Counted from the first letter of the stretch, positions 1 to 15,000 are shown. The stretch is DNA of 64,000 bases from Phyto melanocephala (GCA_941918925.1 OW799233.1:157212845-157276844); one strand, 5' to 3'. A program made the numbers and translations. Notes: generated from the sequence alone by a model not told the origin.

Positions 1-86
1 GCACCTGTTTTACGTCATGCCACACATGCCATCGATGAGACTAAACAGGCCCTAACAAAAATGCGCGGAGCAAGCAGTGATAAAAC
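1..86 (+). CDS. mask: mask exon (first in window, 5'-truncated)
   Basis: The frame APVLRHATHAIDETKQAL... is open from base 1 and stops at a GTAAGT donor at 87-92, leaving two bases of a split codon. This is the segment just before the first ankyrin block. The exon's own start is outside the window. The following intron (87-670) is A/T-rich and I see no recognisable element in it. Confidence 0.85.
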
Positions 87-3000
87 GTAAGTAACATTTG
101 AAATTTTTATTCATTTTTTTTATTGAATTGCGAAGAAAAGCTTGTACGAAGTGTGTTTTTCCTAACCCTATATATGTATTTAATTGGTTCATTGATCTAC
201 GTTTATTTGTTTATACTTGTTTTTTTTTATAAAATGTCTTACATTAAAATATGTATGTACATACATTTATTTTATCAGTTGAAATATATTTTTGAACACA
301 TTGATTGATATCTTTGTTACAAACACTTTTATAATATTTCAACAAAATTTTGTGTATTTATGAAATAATTCCTAAACGACTAACAAAAAAAATTCCTTAT
401 ATTCATTTCTTTAATAGTCAGTTAAATATAAGTACTGCGGAATTAATTTTCGGTATTGTGGTCTTAAATAAAATGAACACTGACTTTGGATATATAAGCA
501 ACTTAAATACGAGTACTGTTTGAAAATCACATTAAATATAAGAATATACTATGTACTAAGTTGTTTGGTTTCATCTTTTCAGAATATTTTATTCAAAAAA
601 AGCTCAAGTTTGCCAGGCATCGAAATACATTTACAAAATTTATTTATTATTTTTCGTTTTATTTATTTAGCATGTTCTCTCGTACTCTAATTGCTGCCTG
701 CAATGATAACGACGTAAATACTGTGCGTAGCCTATTGGGTAAGGGGAATGTCAATATTAACGAATCTACAGATGACGGAGAATCGTTGCTTTCTATGGCA
801 TGCTCAGCTGGTTACTATGAATTGGCACAGGTAAATTATAATTACATATATGTATGAATATTTAATACCTTTTTAATTATTATATTTTTTTTATTTTATC
901 TTCAAAAGGTTCTTTTAGCCATGTCTGCAGCTCAAGTAGAAGACAAGGGCCAGAAAGATTGTACTCCTTTAATGGAGGCAGCTTCTGCTGGTCATTTGGA
1001 GATAGTTAAACTTTTACTAAGTCACAATGCAGACGTTAATGCTCACTGTGCCACCGGTAATACCCCGCTTATGTTTGCATGTTCTGGTGGTCATGTTGAT
1101 GTGGTTAAAGAAATGCTGAAGCATGGTGCCAATGTTGAGGAGCAAAATGAAAATGGACATACTCCCTTAATGGAAGCAGCATCGGCAGGGCATGTCGAAG
1201 TTGCTAAGGTAATACAGACATACAGGTGTATGAACATTATTGAATATTTTTTAGTTATGCAACAATTTATTATATACAAATGATGAAAATCCGAGATTAG
1301 AGGTATATAGATATTTTTTTATAAACTTTTCTGAAATTTCAAAGATTGAGTTAATAATCTAGTTTTATGAAAGGTTTGTTTGATAAATATATTTATGTCA
1401 ATGATAATGTTTGATCTTATTTGATGTATTTTTCTAGTTAAAATGGTTGTTCCTCCATTAAATTTGCTTTGATTTATTCTAATTTAATTATTTGTTTGAA
1501 AACAAATTAAAATATTTTTAGGTTTTATTGGAACATGGTGCCGGCATTAACACTCATTCGAATGAATTTAAGGAGAGTGCTTTAACGTTGGCATGCTACA
1601 AGGGTCATTTGAATATGGTACGTTTTCTTTTGCAAGCTGGCGCTGACCAAGAACATAAAACAGATGAAATGCATACTGCTCTAATGGAGGCTTCAATGGA
1701 TGGTCATGTAGAAGTAGCTAGACTACTTCTGGACTCAGGAGCTCAAGTTAATATGCCTACCGATTCTTTTGAATCCCCATTGACATTGGCCGCCTGCGGC
1801 GGACACGTAGAATTAGCCACTTTGCTGATCGAACGTGGTGCCAATATCGAAGAGGTCAATGATGAAGGATATACCCCGCTAATGGAAGCTGCCCGTGAGG
1901 GTCATGAAGAAATGGTGGCATTGCTTCTTAGTAAAGGAGCCAATATTAACGCTACTACTGAAGAGACACAAGAAACTGCTTTAACGTTAGCCTGTTGTGG
2001 TGGTTTCAGTGAAGTGGCCGAGTATTTGATTAAACATGGAGCCAATTTGGAATTGGGAGCTTCTACGCCACTAATGGAAGCCGCTCAGGAAGGTCATAAC
2101 GATTTAGTGCGTTTTCTTTTGGAGAACAAGGCCAATGTGCATGCAGAAACTCAAACGGGCGATACAGCTTTAACACATGCCTGTGAAAATGGTCATACCG
2201 ATGCCTCCGAAGTCCTGTTAAACTATGGGGCCGAACTGGAACATGAATCGGAAGGTGGCCGCACTCCACTCATGAAAGCCTGTCGTGCTGGTCACTTGTG
2301 TACCGTAAAGTTTCTTATTTCGAAAGGAGCTGATGTCAACAAACAAACTAGTAGTAATGACCACACCCCCTTGTCTTTAGCCTGTGCTGGTGGACACCAG
2401 GCGGTAGTCGAATATCTTTTGAAGAGTGGGGCAGATCCATTTCACAAATTAAAAGATAACAGTACAATGCTAATCGAAGCCGCTAAAGGTGGTCATACCC
2501 GTGTAGTAGAACTGCTGTTCAAGTATCCCCACTTTATACAAAACCATCAAAACGAATTACAAAATGCAGCAGCTGTAGCAGCAGCCGCTGCTGTTGGTAT
2601 TAACAACACTACAGCCTCGAAAGCCGCTGCGAATCAATTGCATTTGATTAATTTGCAACAGCAAAAGCAATTGCAACAACAGCAAAAACAGCTGCAACAG
2701 CAGTTGCAATTACAATTGCAACAATTGAGTGCACCTCCTGGTTTGCATGAAGTTTCTGAAGCTGCTCGAGCAACAAACCAACAAATTTTCCATCACCAAC
2801 AATTCACCACTAATAATGCCGCTTTAACCGGAGCTTCTAATGAGTATTTGGAGGAACAACTGCAATTGCAGACAACAAATGCCAATGCCGACGAAGCTGG
2901 TTCCAATGACGTGGTAGCCTGCAACGAGGAATATGCTGCCATCGATATTAATTCGTTGAGTGCTCAACAGCAGGAAGCATTGATTGCCAAATCAAGGCTT

Positions 3001-6000
3001 TTTCATTTACAAGCTGGTTTTGGTAATGTTGGCGGAGGTAGTGGTGCAGCAGTGGCTAATAATATTGCCAATAATACTGAACAAATTACCGCTAACCTTT
3101 CTAATCAACAACAGCAACCTTTGCAGCAACGTAAACAATTTGATTTAGATATGTCACACATAATGCCTCTTACACCACCACAAAAACAACCTCCAGCTCC
3201 ACCAGTTATGCAAACACATCATCAACAACTTCAGCAGCCACAACAAACTCAATGTCAAACGATAACACAGTCGCTAGAGCAAGCTTCCACACAGCAACAA
3301 CAACAACAACCTCAGCAACAGCAAATAAAACTTAAGAGCAATCAGCGTAAAAACCGTCAACAACCACCACAACCATTTGAAGTTAGTATACCGAACACTG
3401 CCACTGCCAGCAATAACAATAATACGAACAATGAACAACAGCAACAAATGCAAGATATTGAACGTTCTCAGCCCTTGGGTGATGACGGTTCGGGCAATAT
3501 ATCGCAAATACAGCAACAACAGGCTGCAACACAGCAACAACTACAACCGGTACAATTTTCTTGCTTTAATGATGATTCTCGTTTTATAAGACGTCGAGTC
3601 TTAAGGCAAGATTTTACCAAGGTAATTTATTTTTTTCACACCTAAGATAATTTCTCCTCCCCCTGCCCAACAGGATAATCCTTTATTATGTTTTTGATAT
3701 ATTTTTTAGATATCAAACGATCAGAAAAATATTCCAGCTACTTTGTTGCCCGCCTCCTATTTGGATATGACTGGCGGCAATGTCAATAATCAAAATCAAA
3801 ATGTTGGCGATGGTGCGGATGCCATAACATTAAATCAAAATTTATTGGCAGGTAAGTTATGCAATAACATGAAAATATATACATACGTTGACCTATTACT
3901 ACGTACTGGTGTTATTCTAATTATATTAAAAACATGATTTTGCAAAAATAAATAAAAAAGACTAGAATTTGTTGTGGCCTTTTGTCGAAAGAACTTCTTT
4001 CGAAATTTAAAGAGTTTCAGAAGAGAAAAAATAGAATTAGAAGTGAAAGTTAACTCTTTTTGTGTCTTCTATAACTCGTAGCAAGACGTGGATAAATGTA
4101 AAATAAATTTTGATGAAAAACTTGAATAGATTTTCAATTTTTCAACTGAGTTAAAAAAATAATATACAGGCATGTGATGGAAATCGAAAACGAAAACGAA
4201 GCAATTTTGAAAGTTCGTTTTAATACTCTATGAATAAAATTTTTGTAATTTTTGTGATATATGTACATAAATATTTCTATATGAAAAAGAATTTTATAAC
4301 AAAAATTACAAAAATTTTATTCATAGAGTATTAAAACGAACTTTCAAAATTGCTTCGTTTTCGATTTCCATCACATACCTGATAGTTAACTCTTTTCTTA
4401 ATACGTGATATCTCTTATAGTCATGAATACACAGTGTTGGAAAATATAACAGAAACGACATGGCAAAATGTTTTTTAAGAGTAACGGTAAATAATTAATT
4501 GTTACAATTTGGGTAAGTGTAAACAAAATGCAAACAAACGAGACTTTGTTGTTGTATAAAATTTGCTCTCGTTTATACAAAAATATCGGCATTTCAGTTG
4601 AAAAAAAAGAATAGAAACACAATACATATTGGGCCAATTCAAAGTGGTTGCATATCAGTCATATTTGTACTATTTCATATTATTTTATGCATGCATAAAA
4701 TTTTTGTGAGTAATTTTCATACAAAAAAAATAATATGACTTTTCACATTTGTTTTCTATGTATAAGAAATTGTTTATGTTATACTGTTAACCATACTGTC
4801 TCTCAGAGAGAGTTTCTTCGCTTCTCACCTCTCAGAGAGAATATTTTCTATTTTCTTCCTTCCTGTATACATACAATTTTTAACAGCGTCATCTCTTTGT
4901 CTTCTTTCTTTTATTAAATACATAATTTGTTAACAAAAGGTGTTCAAAGTCACTAGTCATATTAATATGAATTGTATGACATAGTACAATATGAGAGTCT
5001 ACTTTGAATTGGCCCATTGTTAGAAATGTTTAAATTTAATATCACTTAGTTAAGTCTTAACAAATACAATAAATTAAATAAGAAATCGCTACATGTGAAT
5101 TTTCATAATATTTAAGTGTGATTTTGAACAAAATGGGTCGTAATGTACATTCTACCAACACAGAGATAACAACGACTAAAAAGTTTAGGGCAGAAGGAAA
5201 CACCATGTCCGAAATTGCTACAAAATTGGAGTGCTCTCGAAAAAAGTATTTTTTGCACTGAAAAGTACCTCTCTTGAGCAAATAAAATATGCAAAAACGC
5301 ATGGACTTTGGCATTTAGCATTTATTACGAAAAACTGGTCAAACGTGCTGTGGTCAGACGAAATAATAATAAATTTCTTTGGATCCGATGGAAAACATTG
5401 GGCCAATTCAAAGTAGACTCTCATATTAATATATTCATATTAATATGACTAAAGACTTTGAACACCTTTTGTTAACAAATTATGTATTTAATACAAGAAA
5501 GAAGACAAAGAGATGACGCTGGTTAAAATTGTATGTATACAGGAAAGAAGAAAATAGAAAATATTCTCTCTGAGAGGTGAGAAGCGAAGAAATTCTCTCT
5601 GAGAGACAGTATGGTTAAAAGTATAACATAAACAACAGGAAACAATTGTGTAAAGTCATATTATTTTTTTTGTATGGAAATTACTAACAAAAATTTTATG
5701 CATGCATAAAATAATATTAAATAGTACAAATATGACTGATATGCAACCACTTTGAATTGGCCCATTATGTTAGGCGCCCAGACAATATGGCATATGGTCA
5801 TAAATACACCAAAAAGATCGTAAAAAACGGAGGTGAATCCATCATGTTATGGGGATATTTATCCTAAATATATTACAAAGAATAATGCTTCCATTTGTTG
5901 AGATGCTCTTAAGATGGGAGTTTCACAAAGTCAATAACCAGAAGCACTCCTCAAAATTGGTAAAGGACTGGTTTGCTGTCCACCGTGCCTCTTTGGGTAC

Positions 6001-9000
6001 ACCCCTAAATTTCCAAAAACATAAATATTTTTATACCCTTCACCTGTGGTGCACAAGGGTATATATAGCTTTGTCATTCCGTTTGTAATTTCTACATTTT
6101 TCATTTCCGACCCCATAAAGTATATATTTTCTGAAAGCTTATGAATAGAGGAGTCGATTAAGCCCTGACCGTCTGCCCGTCTGTCCGTGTGTTGGTTGAA
6201 ATCAAATTTTAGAATCAACTATGTATATGTTTCTCAGATCTGTATATGGTATCAATCTCTTGGAAATATCCGGGAATGAATCGCTATTGAAAATCAGCAC
6301 AATCGCCCTATAACTTTCTGAGATATGAGGAAAAAACCACGACACCTCGTTTTTTTTTTCACAATAACAACAACAACATGCATATATACTGGTAAGAGTA
6401 AACGTGGCACAGAGGAGTATTTGACCTGAAAAGCTGGCCAAAAAGGCAAAACTGAATTTTAAGAAATCTTCAAAACTAAATACGCAGCTCGACAGACAAC
6501 AATATTTTACATTATATTGTAAATTTTGAAGACTTTTAGTTGCGATTTGTAGCTCTGGGACCCTGCTAAAGTCAGAAAAGAAGAAAATTATATGAAATTT
6601 AAATGTTTTTTTCGGTTTCCGGATGTTTATATGAAATTTTTTTTGCAGCTAAACGAATAAAGGTGTAACAATAATTTTTTTTTCGCTAAAAGGTTTGATC
6701 AAAAGTTATTTAAAAAAGGAAACAAATTTTAAATATGTTGAATATTCATGTTGAAACAATTCGTTCAAAAGCAAAAAAAAAAAAATTATACACTGCAAAA
6801 AAAGAAAAAGAAGAGGTTTTTAAAAGTGAGGTTAGCATTTCTACGAATTATGTTTGATACCACAATAAAATTTGGAATCTCTAATCTTAGAAACAAAAAA
6901 AAAAGTTGTGCACAAGTTTGCGCCATTATTTTTGACAATTTTTTTAAATTTTAAAATTTTTTCTATTTCGTCATAAACTTTTATGTATTTTGAATTATTG
7001 ATTTAAACTGTAATTCTTATCACTTAAAAAAAAATAAATTTACGTACCTTATAAGAAAAATTATTAAAAACATTTATCACAAAAATAAGTTTATAAAAAA
7101 TAAATACAGGTACATAAAAATTTATGGGCACCCAGGTATCAGGCTACCATCCAATTAACGCATAAGAGCATGCGCTTGAAAATACTTATAAGGGTTATTG
7201 CACACAATCTTTATCAAAACCGTTTTGTAACTTCGTGAGTCAACATGGAACAAGTTTTCACAAGATTACAGCTATTTAAAATAGTGATAAAATCTAATGC
7301 TGGAACCATTAACGAGTTTATTCTGTGAATAAACTTTCAGCGGAAAGAGCTCTAGCACTCTTTGTAAATGCAGAGCTCACGAAAAAGCAATATGAAATTT
7401 TATACAATGCCAATAAAAATGTGTATCCATCTTACTCATTACTAAAAAATGTAAAAAAAAATGTTATCCCAATAAAGATGCCATAACCGTTACTGAAACA
7501 TTAGCGGAAGTGAAGCTCCAAGCTCTTCTCGACTACACAGCAACAAGTTTATGTATGTATATACCTTGAAGAGGTTTTGCAGCAGTTTAAACCTTTAAAA
7601 TCAACATTTGTTAATTCAGTTTTACTATTTATACAATATTTTATTCCTTAGGAATGTGGCTTTTAGAAAAATCTAAAAAATATAAACTTTTTGGTTCTTA
7701 AATTTTTTTATTGCATTTTGAAAACAAAAAATTTGACGAATTTTGCAGGAAAAATTTTTTTTCCCATTAAATTTTTAATAACTCTGAAATAGTAATAGAT
7801 AGAAAAGAAATGTGTTTAGTTAGTCTAAGCAGAATTTTCCGGTGCATCTTCTGATCCTCTTGCTATTAAAATCGGAGAACCCGTTTACAAGTTATGACAA
7901 AATATATAAGGCAACCCAACGATTTAGGGAGTGAAATATGCCACGCCTTTAAAATCAAATCCTTACGTACTAGAGAAAACAGATTTGAATTAAGGGCATC
8001 AAAATCCATATAGTCTACATACTTTTATTTCTAGGGTAGACCAAATTTTTTTTTTTGTTGCGCAGTGTACTTTTGTTGCGCAGTGTAATTTTTTCAAAAT
8101 CTGCGATTAGACTTTTTATATCATTCACAACTAGGAACGTGATTAATTTTGTCTTCCTTAAATATTTCTTACTTTTAGTCGCTCCAGCAATTGGTGATGG
8201 TTCAGAAATGCAGCCAGTTATCATTGCCAGCCCAGAACCTTTAAATTTTGCACCAAATCAGGCTCTAATGATGCAAGAACTTTTTGACCCTAATAATCCA
8301 CAAACTCCTTTAACTTTGGCTACTACTTTGCCACAAGGAGCACAATTTGTTTTGGGTCCCGCACCTCCACCTCAGCAACAGCAACTTCAGCAGACGAATC
8401 AATCACAGTCCCAACAACAGCAGCAGCAACGTATTATAACTGGTAAAACGGCACAGAAGACAGGAGGTATAACAACTCCATCTGAAGTTTCTCAAAGTAC
8501 TGCAATCAGTGATAGACCAAAAGCAAAGCCAGTTTCGAAGAAGGATGGAAAAATTTTACGTAAAACAACAACGCAATCGACTGCAGCTACTCAATTACAG
8601 CAACCATTGTTTAGGCAAAATCAAATGGTATCCATTTACAACAACTTGGTAAGTAAAACTTCAATAAATTGAGCTGAAAAATTTGATTGATACAAGTTTT
8701 TCCCAATATACAGCCCATGTTAATAACAAATGAAACTACCCCGAGTCTTCAAACCCAACAAGCCATTATGAATCACATGGTATTTGCAGCCCAACAACAT
8801 CAACAGCAGCAACAGCAAATTGCCTTAGATGTTGGTAGCAATACGCAAGTATCACAGCAGCAGCACCAAATGCAACAACAGCAACAAGGTATAATTGCCT
8901 TAAGTAACTCACCAGCATCACCATTAGCTTCTCCGTCATCCGGTGCTGGCGCTTTATGTGATCCTCAACTACAACAGTTTATGGAAATGCAAACAGGCGA

Positions 9001-12000
9001 AGATATCCACCAGCAACATCAGCACCAGCAACCTGAGAATGAGCAAACTGCACAAGAGATTCAAGAAGCTTTAGATGCAGCTCTCTCTGACTCTAAATTA
9101 GCTGTTACTGATTCCCTTAATGCTCTTAGCAAGGCTAATGCAGTTGCAGCCGCAGCAGCTGTGGCCAAAGCATGTGGCCTTAATTCAGCCGAGCAACAAG
9201 AATGCCTTAAAAAATTACAAGAGGGCTGGCAGATAGTAGATTTACGCCAACGTATATTCCACAAACAACCTAAATCACCTACAGAGACACCACCAGACAA
9301 GCAAATTATAGACATTACTAACACGGAAAATGAATTGGATGCTGGTGAGACAGATGCAAATAATGAAATGAAGAATTTAGCTACACTTTGCACAGCCGCA
9401 GCTCAAGCAGCTGCGGTCAATGTCACGCCAGAAGAGACTGTTTCCAAAGAATCTAAATTGCCTGCAGATAACATGAAGAGCAGCAGTGCCCAAACTAAAA
9501 AACAGCGAAAACTATCAAAAAAAGAGAAGTTGTTGCAACAGGACTGCCTAGAATTGTGTCTACCAGAGTCCAAAAAAGATCGATATAAAGAGCGACGAAA
9601 CTCTGCCGCTGATGGACACCAATCGTTAGCCTTCGAAGGATGCCTGGCTGAAGATGAAACTAATTCGGATATTGAGCCTCAAGACGAAGATACAATTAGG
9701 TCTGTACAAGAACTGGAGGATACACAATTGATGTCGCCCACTAAGGGTATTAAGCCAATTTCACAGCGTCTAGAAAACCTTATACTCTCGCATGCTCCCC
9801 TTAAGCCTGGCGATTTGTCTCAGGCTTTTACCGATTTGCGTCAAGAAATTGAAGCCGACGTACTGACTGTGTTTCCTCAAAATATGAATTTAAAATTCAG
9901 CGGCAATACAGCGCTGAGTAATGCCCTGCAACAACATTTGGCGGCAGTTAAACAGCAGATTGGCGATGTAACTGAAGATTCTGGTGATATAACTGACATG
10001 CTACAAGGCGGTGACAATGACATAACGGCCGATCAAAGTAGTGAACTAGTTTATCCCTCATCTTTGGATGCCGAAACATTAGAACAATTCGCCAATGCTA
10101 ACAACACAAGCGATAATAATGCTGTCGTCGCTGTGGGTTCCGGTAATGGCCAAATTGATGCCTCGGGAGAACATATTGAAGAAGGCATGCGAGAGGAAAT
10201 GTATGACATTGAGGTGGAAATGGATGACTTTTTTCATGTCATACACAATGTTCATGATCCTGCTCTACAAGTAAGTATGATATATTTTTTTTTCAAAAGT
10301 ACGGTAGTGTTTTCTTAAAAAAATGTTTTTTTTTTAATTTTGACCTAAGCTATCCGTAAAATAAAATTATTGACATGAAAGACTAGCCTTTGAATTATAG
10401 TTTTACCACTTATGCAATTTTGTTTTGTTTTTTTTTTCTAGGAGTTCGCTAGCAATTTAAATTGTGGTGAGTTGGCAGATTTTGGTATTAATTCTATTTG
10501 CAAAACACGATGGAATGGCAATTGGGCTTTGACTCCTAAATGGACTAGTCAAGATCAATTGATAAATGCCGCCGCTGCTGCTCACCATCAGCAACAGGGC
10601 CTTTTAACAACCAGCGAGGAACAACAACAGCAACAAGAACAACAAAGACAAGCTAACCAACTATTGTTGGACTATCAATTACAACAGCAACTACAGCAAA
10701 GGTTTTCGGATGCCGATGAAATGCAAATGCAGGTAAACTATTTCTTTACAAAATTCAATGTAATATAAGAAAGTTTTTCTTAACTTAAAGGCAATATTTT
10801 GAATTAGCTATAATAAACATTTAAAAATTCATTTAACCGCTTTATAAATTGTGAATTTTGTGAGAACATTTAATAAGTAATTTTTATTATTGATCTTAAA
10901 GCAACATCAACATCAGCAAACTACCCTGTCTTTGATACCATTTTCACCTGAAGACGCTGCAGCTGCCGTTCAACAACAACAGCAGCAGCAGCAACAATTA
11001 CAAACACTGCCAACATCTACGTCAACTGCTAGCACAGTTGTTGAATATCAATTACAGCAGCAACAACAGCAGCATCAGCAACATACCCAGCATCATGGTT
11101 TAGATCAAGAACTCAAACAGCATATACAACAACTGCACCAGCAACAACAAACCAATGTTCGTCTTCTAAAGGCTGTTGCAGCAGCAGCTGCTAATCAACA
11201 GCAGCAACAGCAACAACTAACTAACAATCAACAACAGCAAGCTGTGACAAATAACAACAATTATGTTTTTAATGTTGATGGCTGTGGAGCTGTGGCTAAT
11301 ACTGGCGCTGACAAATCCTCCCAGTCGTTACAGTTATTATTTCAGTTGCCACCAACTGTACAACAACAACATCAACAGGATGAGGTGACTGCTACAGCTC
11401 AACAACTGCAACACTTGAAATTACATCATCAGGAATTACAAGACCAACAAAAACAACAACAACAACAGCTGAAGTTATTGCAACAACAAGAACAGGATTT
11501 GTCACAAACCACAACAGAGAGTTTAATGCAACAGCAACAACAACAAACCACTTTGGAACAAGTGGCCCAAAATAATCTCTTGTTGCAACAACAGGCCGCT
11601 TTGGCTCAACAAGTACTAAATCAGCAGGTATTAAAACAAAAGCAACAGCAATTGTTATTGCAGCAGCAACAGCAGCAATCCACACAGGTATAACAACTAA
11701 TACAATTATAAAAACAAAACAAAATTCAAAAAGGACTTTTTTTTAATACTTTGTCGTACACAAATATTTATACTTTTCTGATTTATCAGGTTCAAGTTTC
11801 TACCCAGACTCAATCGTCAGTTGTTGTACCTCACCCGAATGCAGTTCAAGTTCAAACATCACGCAGCGGTGTCAACAACCAATTTTGTCCTACTCTTTCC
11901 ACAATGGCTGCTGCAGTTGATGTAGGCTTGGGTAATGTTTGCGCTTTAACACCTCAGCCTCAGCAGCTGCAACAGCAACAACTACAACAGCAACAACAAC

Positions 12001-15000
12001 AGCAGCATCAAAGGACCCAAGAACTTAAGAACCAAATTGCAGCCGGTTATGTTGAAGGTTTTCTAACAGCCACATCAAAAGCGGCGGCTTTAAATCAAGT
12101 GGTTGCCAATGCTTCATCTGTACTTCCCCCACAGGCATCAACCAGCTCTAGTAGTAGCAAAATGACAGGCGGCATTGCCAAAAAGGTGATCGATAAACAG
12201 TCACGCAAAGAACGCAATCGATATTCTTTGTTACGTTCCGCTGCCGGTAGTCAAGGTAAGTCAAATTATAAAAAAGTTAACGGTTACAATTGAACTGTCT
12301 ATCCGATACAGACAACCTAACGCCTAAAACACCCATCCAGTTTTTTGACAATGATCTATATGATCAAAATTGTTTGTATTCTAAGCAGTATGTTAAAGAA
12401 TATTGTTTTTATCATTTTATTATTTCTTTTAATATTTCTAAAGAAAACTGTCCTGATCTGTTTACTGTGCTTGAAAGTAAGTTCAAATTGTTTGTGCTCA
12501 AACCAAAATCAAGGAAGATCTGGCTCCATATATGGGTCGTTTCATTCGACAGTCCCATGAGTTCTCAGCTCAGTTTCAGAATCTCATCAATTTTTTAAGT
12601 TTTGCGTAACCCTGTAGTATGTTTGTCACCTTACCGACAGCAGTGTTTTTCAACTTTCTGATGAGTTCTTCCACCGCTCTAACTTTCAGTTAATTTTTAA
12701 AAGAGTTTAGCATTTTCCAAGGTGATGTTATTAAAAAATGATACCATTTTAGATAATTCTTCGGCTTCTTCGTTTCCGATTATGCCGTGATGGGCTGGTA
12801 TTAATGTTATCTCTAGACGCTCACATACATGAGACTCCAGAAAGACAATTTTAAAGATTAGTCTCAATGCACCTGATCTACCTTTGATATATGCGTGTTT
12901 ATTGCCAGTGAGTGACAGGGTGTTAAGTGAGTCCGACTTCCTAAACGTAACTTGCAATGCATAATTTAGAAAAATGCGTATGAAATGCTAAACATGTCTT
13001 AAGTGCAACCTTGCGTTACAGAGACTTTTTTTGCATTTTATCGGCATTTAGCGACGTCGCTATGCAACTCATACAATATAAAGTGTTTAATTATTTAAAT
13101 TATTAGTCTGTGATTGAAATAAACTCTATCAATTATAAATAATTTATTAAAAATAAACAAGAAAATATTTACTCAGCCATTGCAGCTCAAATGTTTGCAT
13201 ACAAAATTAAAATGATGGGCGATTTCGACAGCTGATACTTATTAAAAAGAGTTGTCAAACGTTTAGGAACATTGGACGTTGCCAGAAAGTTTACATATAC
13301 GTTTATGCATTGCAACTTGCGTTTAGGAAGTCGGCCTGAGCTTCTAATAATAAGATCTAAACGCCTTTCTTCTTTGCCTTCGAGAAAAATGACAAGAGTC
13401 TTAAATTCTTCGGTCTTAAATGGATTGGTTTTTTCGCCTTTGGTTTAAATTCCAGTCTTACCTCTCGCCATATCAATCGAATATACGTTAAACAAAAGCA
13501 ATCTTTAAAGAATTTTGACAGGGTTGAAAGGCATGATTAAGGCCATTTGTTGCATTGCTGGGATAATACTTTTTAGTCCTTAAGATTTGTAGGGTCTGAA
13601 AGAATTCCAACATCCATACTGTTTCTGCTTGTGAAATGAGTGGGTATATTCACTGTTGGTTGAAATAAAATTTGGGTTTTAGTTAAATAAATAAATAAAG
13701 AATTTTTTTTATATTTTTTATTGCATAAAGCCAGCTTCAAGTTTCAAATAACGAAAACTTAAACAAAGCGAAGTTTAGGTACATCAAAGTCTGTACAGAT
13801 TTTAACTCCTTTTTTATTCTATCTCTCTCGCACACAAAATATGTAGGTCTTTATGCAAGAAAATTGTTAAATGCAAACTGTGGCTAATAGCATTCTAATT
13901 TATGTTTTGAATCACATTGAATACACATACATGTACATTATAAATCTATATTTTTTTTAATAATAACACTTTAGCCAATGTTGCCGCACAGCAGCAATAT
14001 CAGCAAACAGTTGCCACAACTACTGCCCTAGATAAAACCATCGATGTAGACTCTGAAACTGATTCCAATCATGACACCGCTCTTACTCTTGCCTGTGCTG
14101 GTGGACATGAGGAATTGGTTGAATTGCTTATAAATCGTGGAGCAAATATAGAGCATCGCGATAAAAAGGGCTTTACGCCACTTATTTTAGCAGCAACTGC
14201 AGGGCACGAGAAAGTTGTTGATATTCTACTAAAACATGGTTCCGATCTGGAAGCACAATCGGAACGTACTAAAGATACACCACTGTCATTGGCCTGTTCA
14301 AGTGGACGCTACGAAGTCGTAGAGCTGTTGTTAGGAATAGGAGCCAATAAGGAGCATCGCAATGTCTCCGATTACACGCCATTAAGTTTAGCAGCCAGCG
14401 GTGGCTATGTGAACATTATTAAGCTGTTGTTGACTAATGGTGCTGAAATTAATTCACGCACGGGTAGCAAATTGGGAATATCTCCGCTTATGCTAGCTGC
14501 TATGAATGGTCATACTGCAGCGGTAAAGTTATTGTTAGATCAAGGTTCGGATATTAATGCTCAGATTGAAACCAATCGTAATACAGCATTAACATTAGCC
14601 TGTTTTCAAGGCCGGCATGAAGTGGTAAGCTTGTTGTTAGATCGCAAAGCCAATGTCGAACATCGTGCTAAGACAGGCTTAACGCCCCTAATGGAAGCTG
14701 CTTCTGGTGGTTACATAGAAGTTGGACGTGTTCTTTTAGATAAGGGAGCTGATGTAAATGCAGCACCTGTACCCACCTCAAGAGATACAGCGTTGACTAT
14801 AGCTGCTGATAAGGGCCATTTAAAATTCGTTGAATTGTTGCTAGCCCGTGGAGCCGCAGTAGAGGTTAAGAATAAAAAAGGCAACTCTCCGCTTTGGTTA
14901 GCTGCACATGGTGGTCATCTGAGTGTCGTTGATATATTGTACAATCACAACGCCGACATAGATTCGCAAGACAACAGACGTGTTTCTTGTTTAATGGCCG

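Larger units (their letters stand above)
3852..8178 (+). other. mask: mask intron, 4.3 kb, transposon-filled
   Basis: The donor is GTAAG at 3852 and the acceptor TTACTTTTAG ends at 8178. Identified contents are a hairpin MITE (4167-4381), two inverted copies of a 3-bp-TSD MITE (4631-5015, 5400-5763), a broken Tc1 transposase (about 5105-6015), a family-A repeat end (about 6028-6407) and a decayed unclassified ORF (about 7223-7560). The remainder is A/T-rich. Two direct copies of TTTTGTTGCGCAGTGTA lie at about 8052-8087, just before the acceptor. Confidence 0.9.
12256..13974 (+). other. mask: mask intron, 1.7 kb, with LINE and TIR element
   Basis: The donor GTAAGT and the acceptor AACACTTTAG are clear. 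Inside are a minus-strand LINE RNase H fragment (12697-12957) and a 402-bp terminal-inverted-repeat element (12933-13334). The next few hundred bases (13335-13670) may be more of the same LINE but I cannot read a frame through them. The remainder is A/T-rich. Confidence 0.85.

Noticed and set aside
4631..5763. One large fold-back transposon spanning both MITE copies
   Set aside because: Each copy has its own ATT duplication, and the second splits a recognisable Tc1 codon pair, so they are two separate insertions.
8055..8178. Upstream ATG of the mask frame at 8055, which could look like a new start
   Set aside because: A good acceptor at 8178 joins in phase to the previous exon; the upstream part contains the A/T-rich intron end.
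9061..9393. 110-codon minus-strand frame inside the mask exon
   Set aside because: It is a shadow of the alanine/glutamine-rich coding strand, with no independent evidence.
11392..11685. Valine/alanine-rich minus-strand frame
   Set aside because: It is the complement of CAA/CAG runs (TTG/CTG, GTT/GCT) and so expected by composition.
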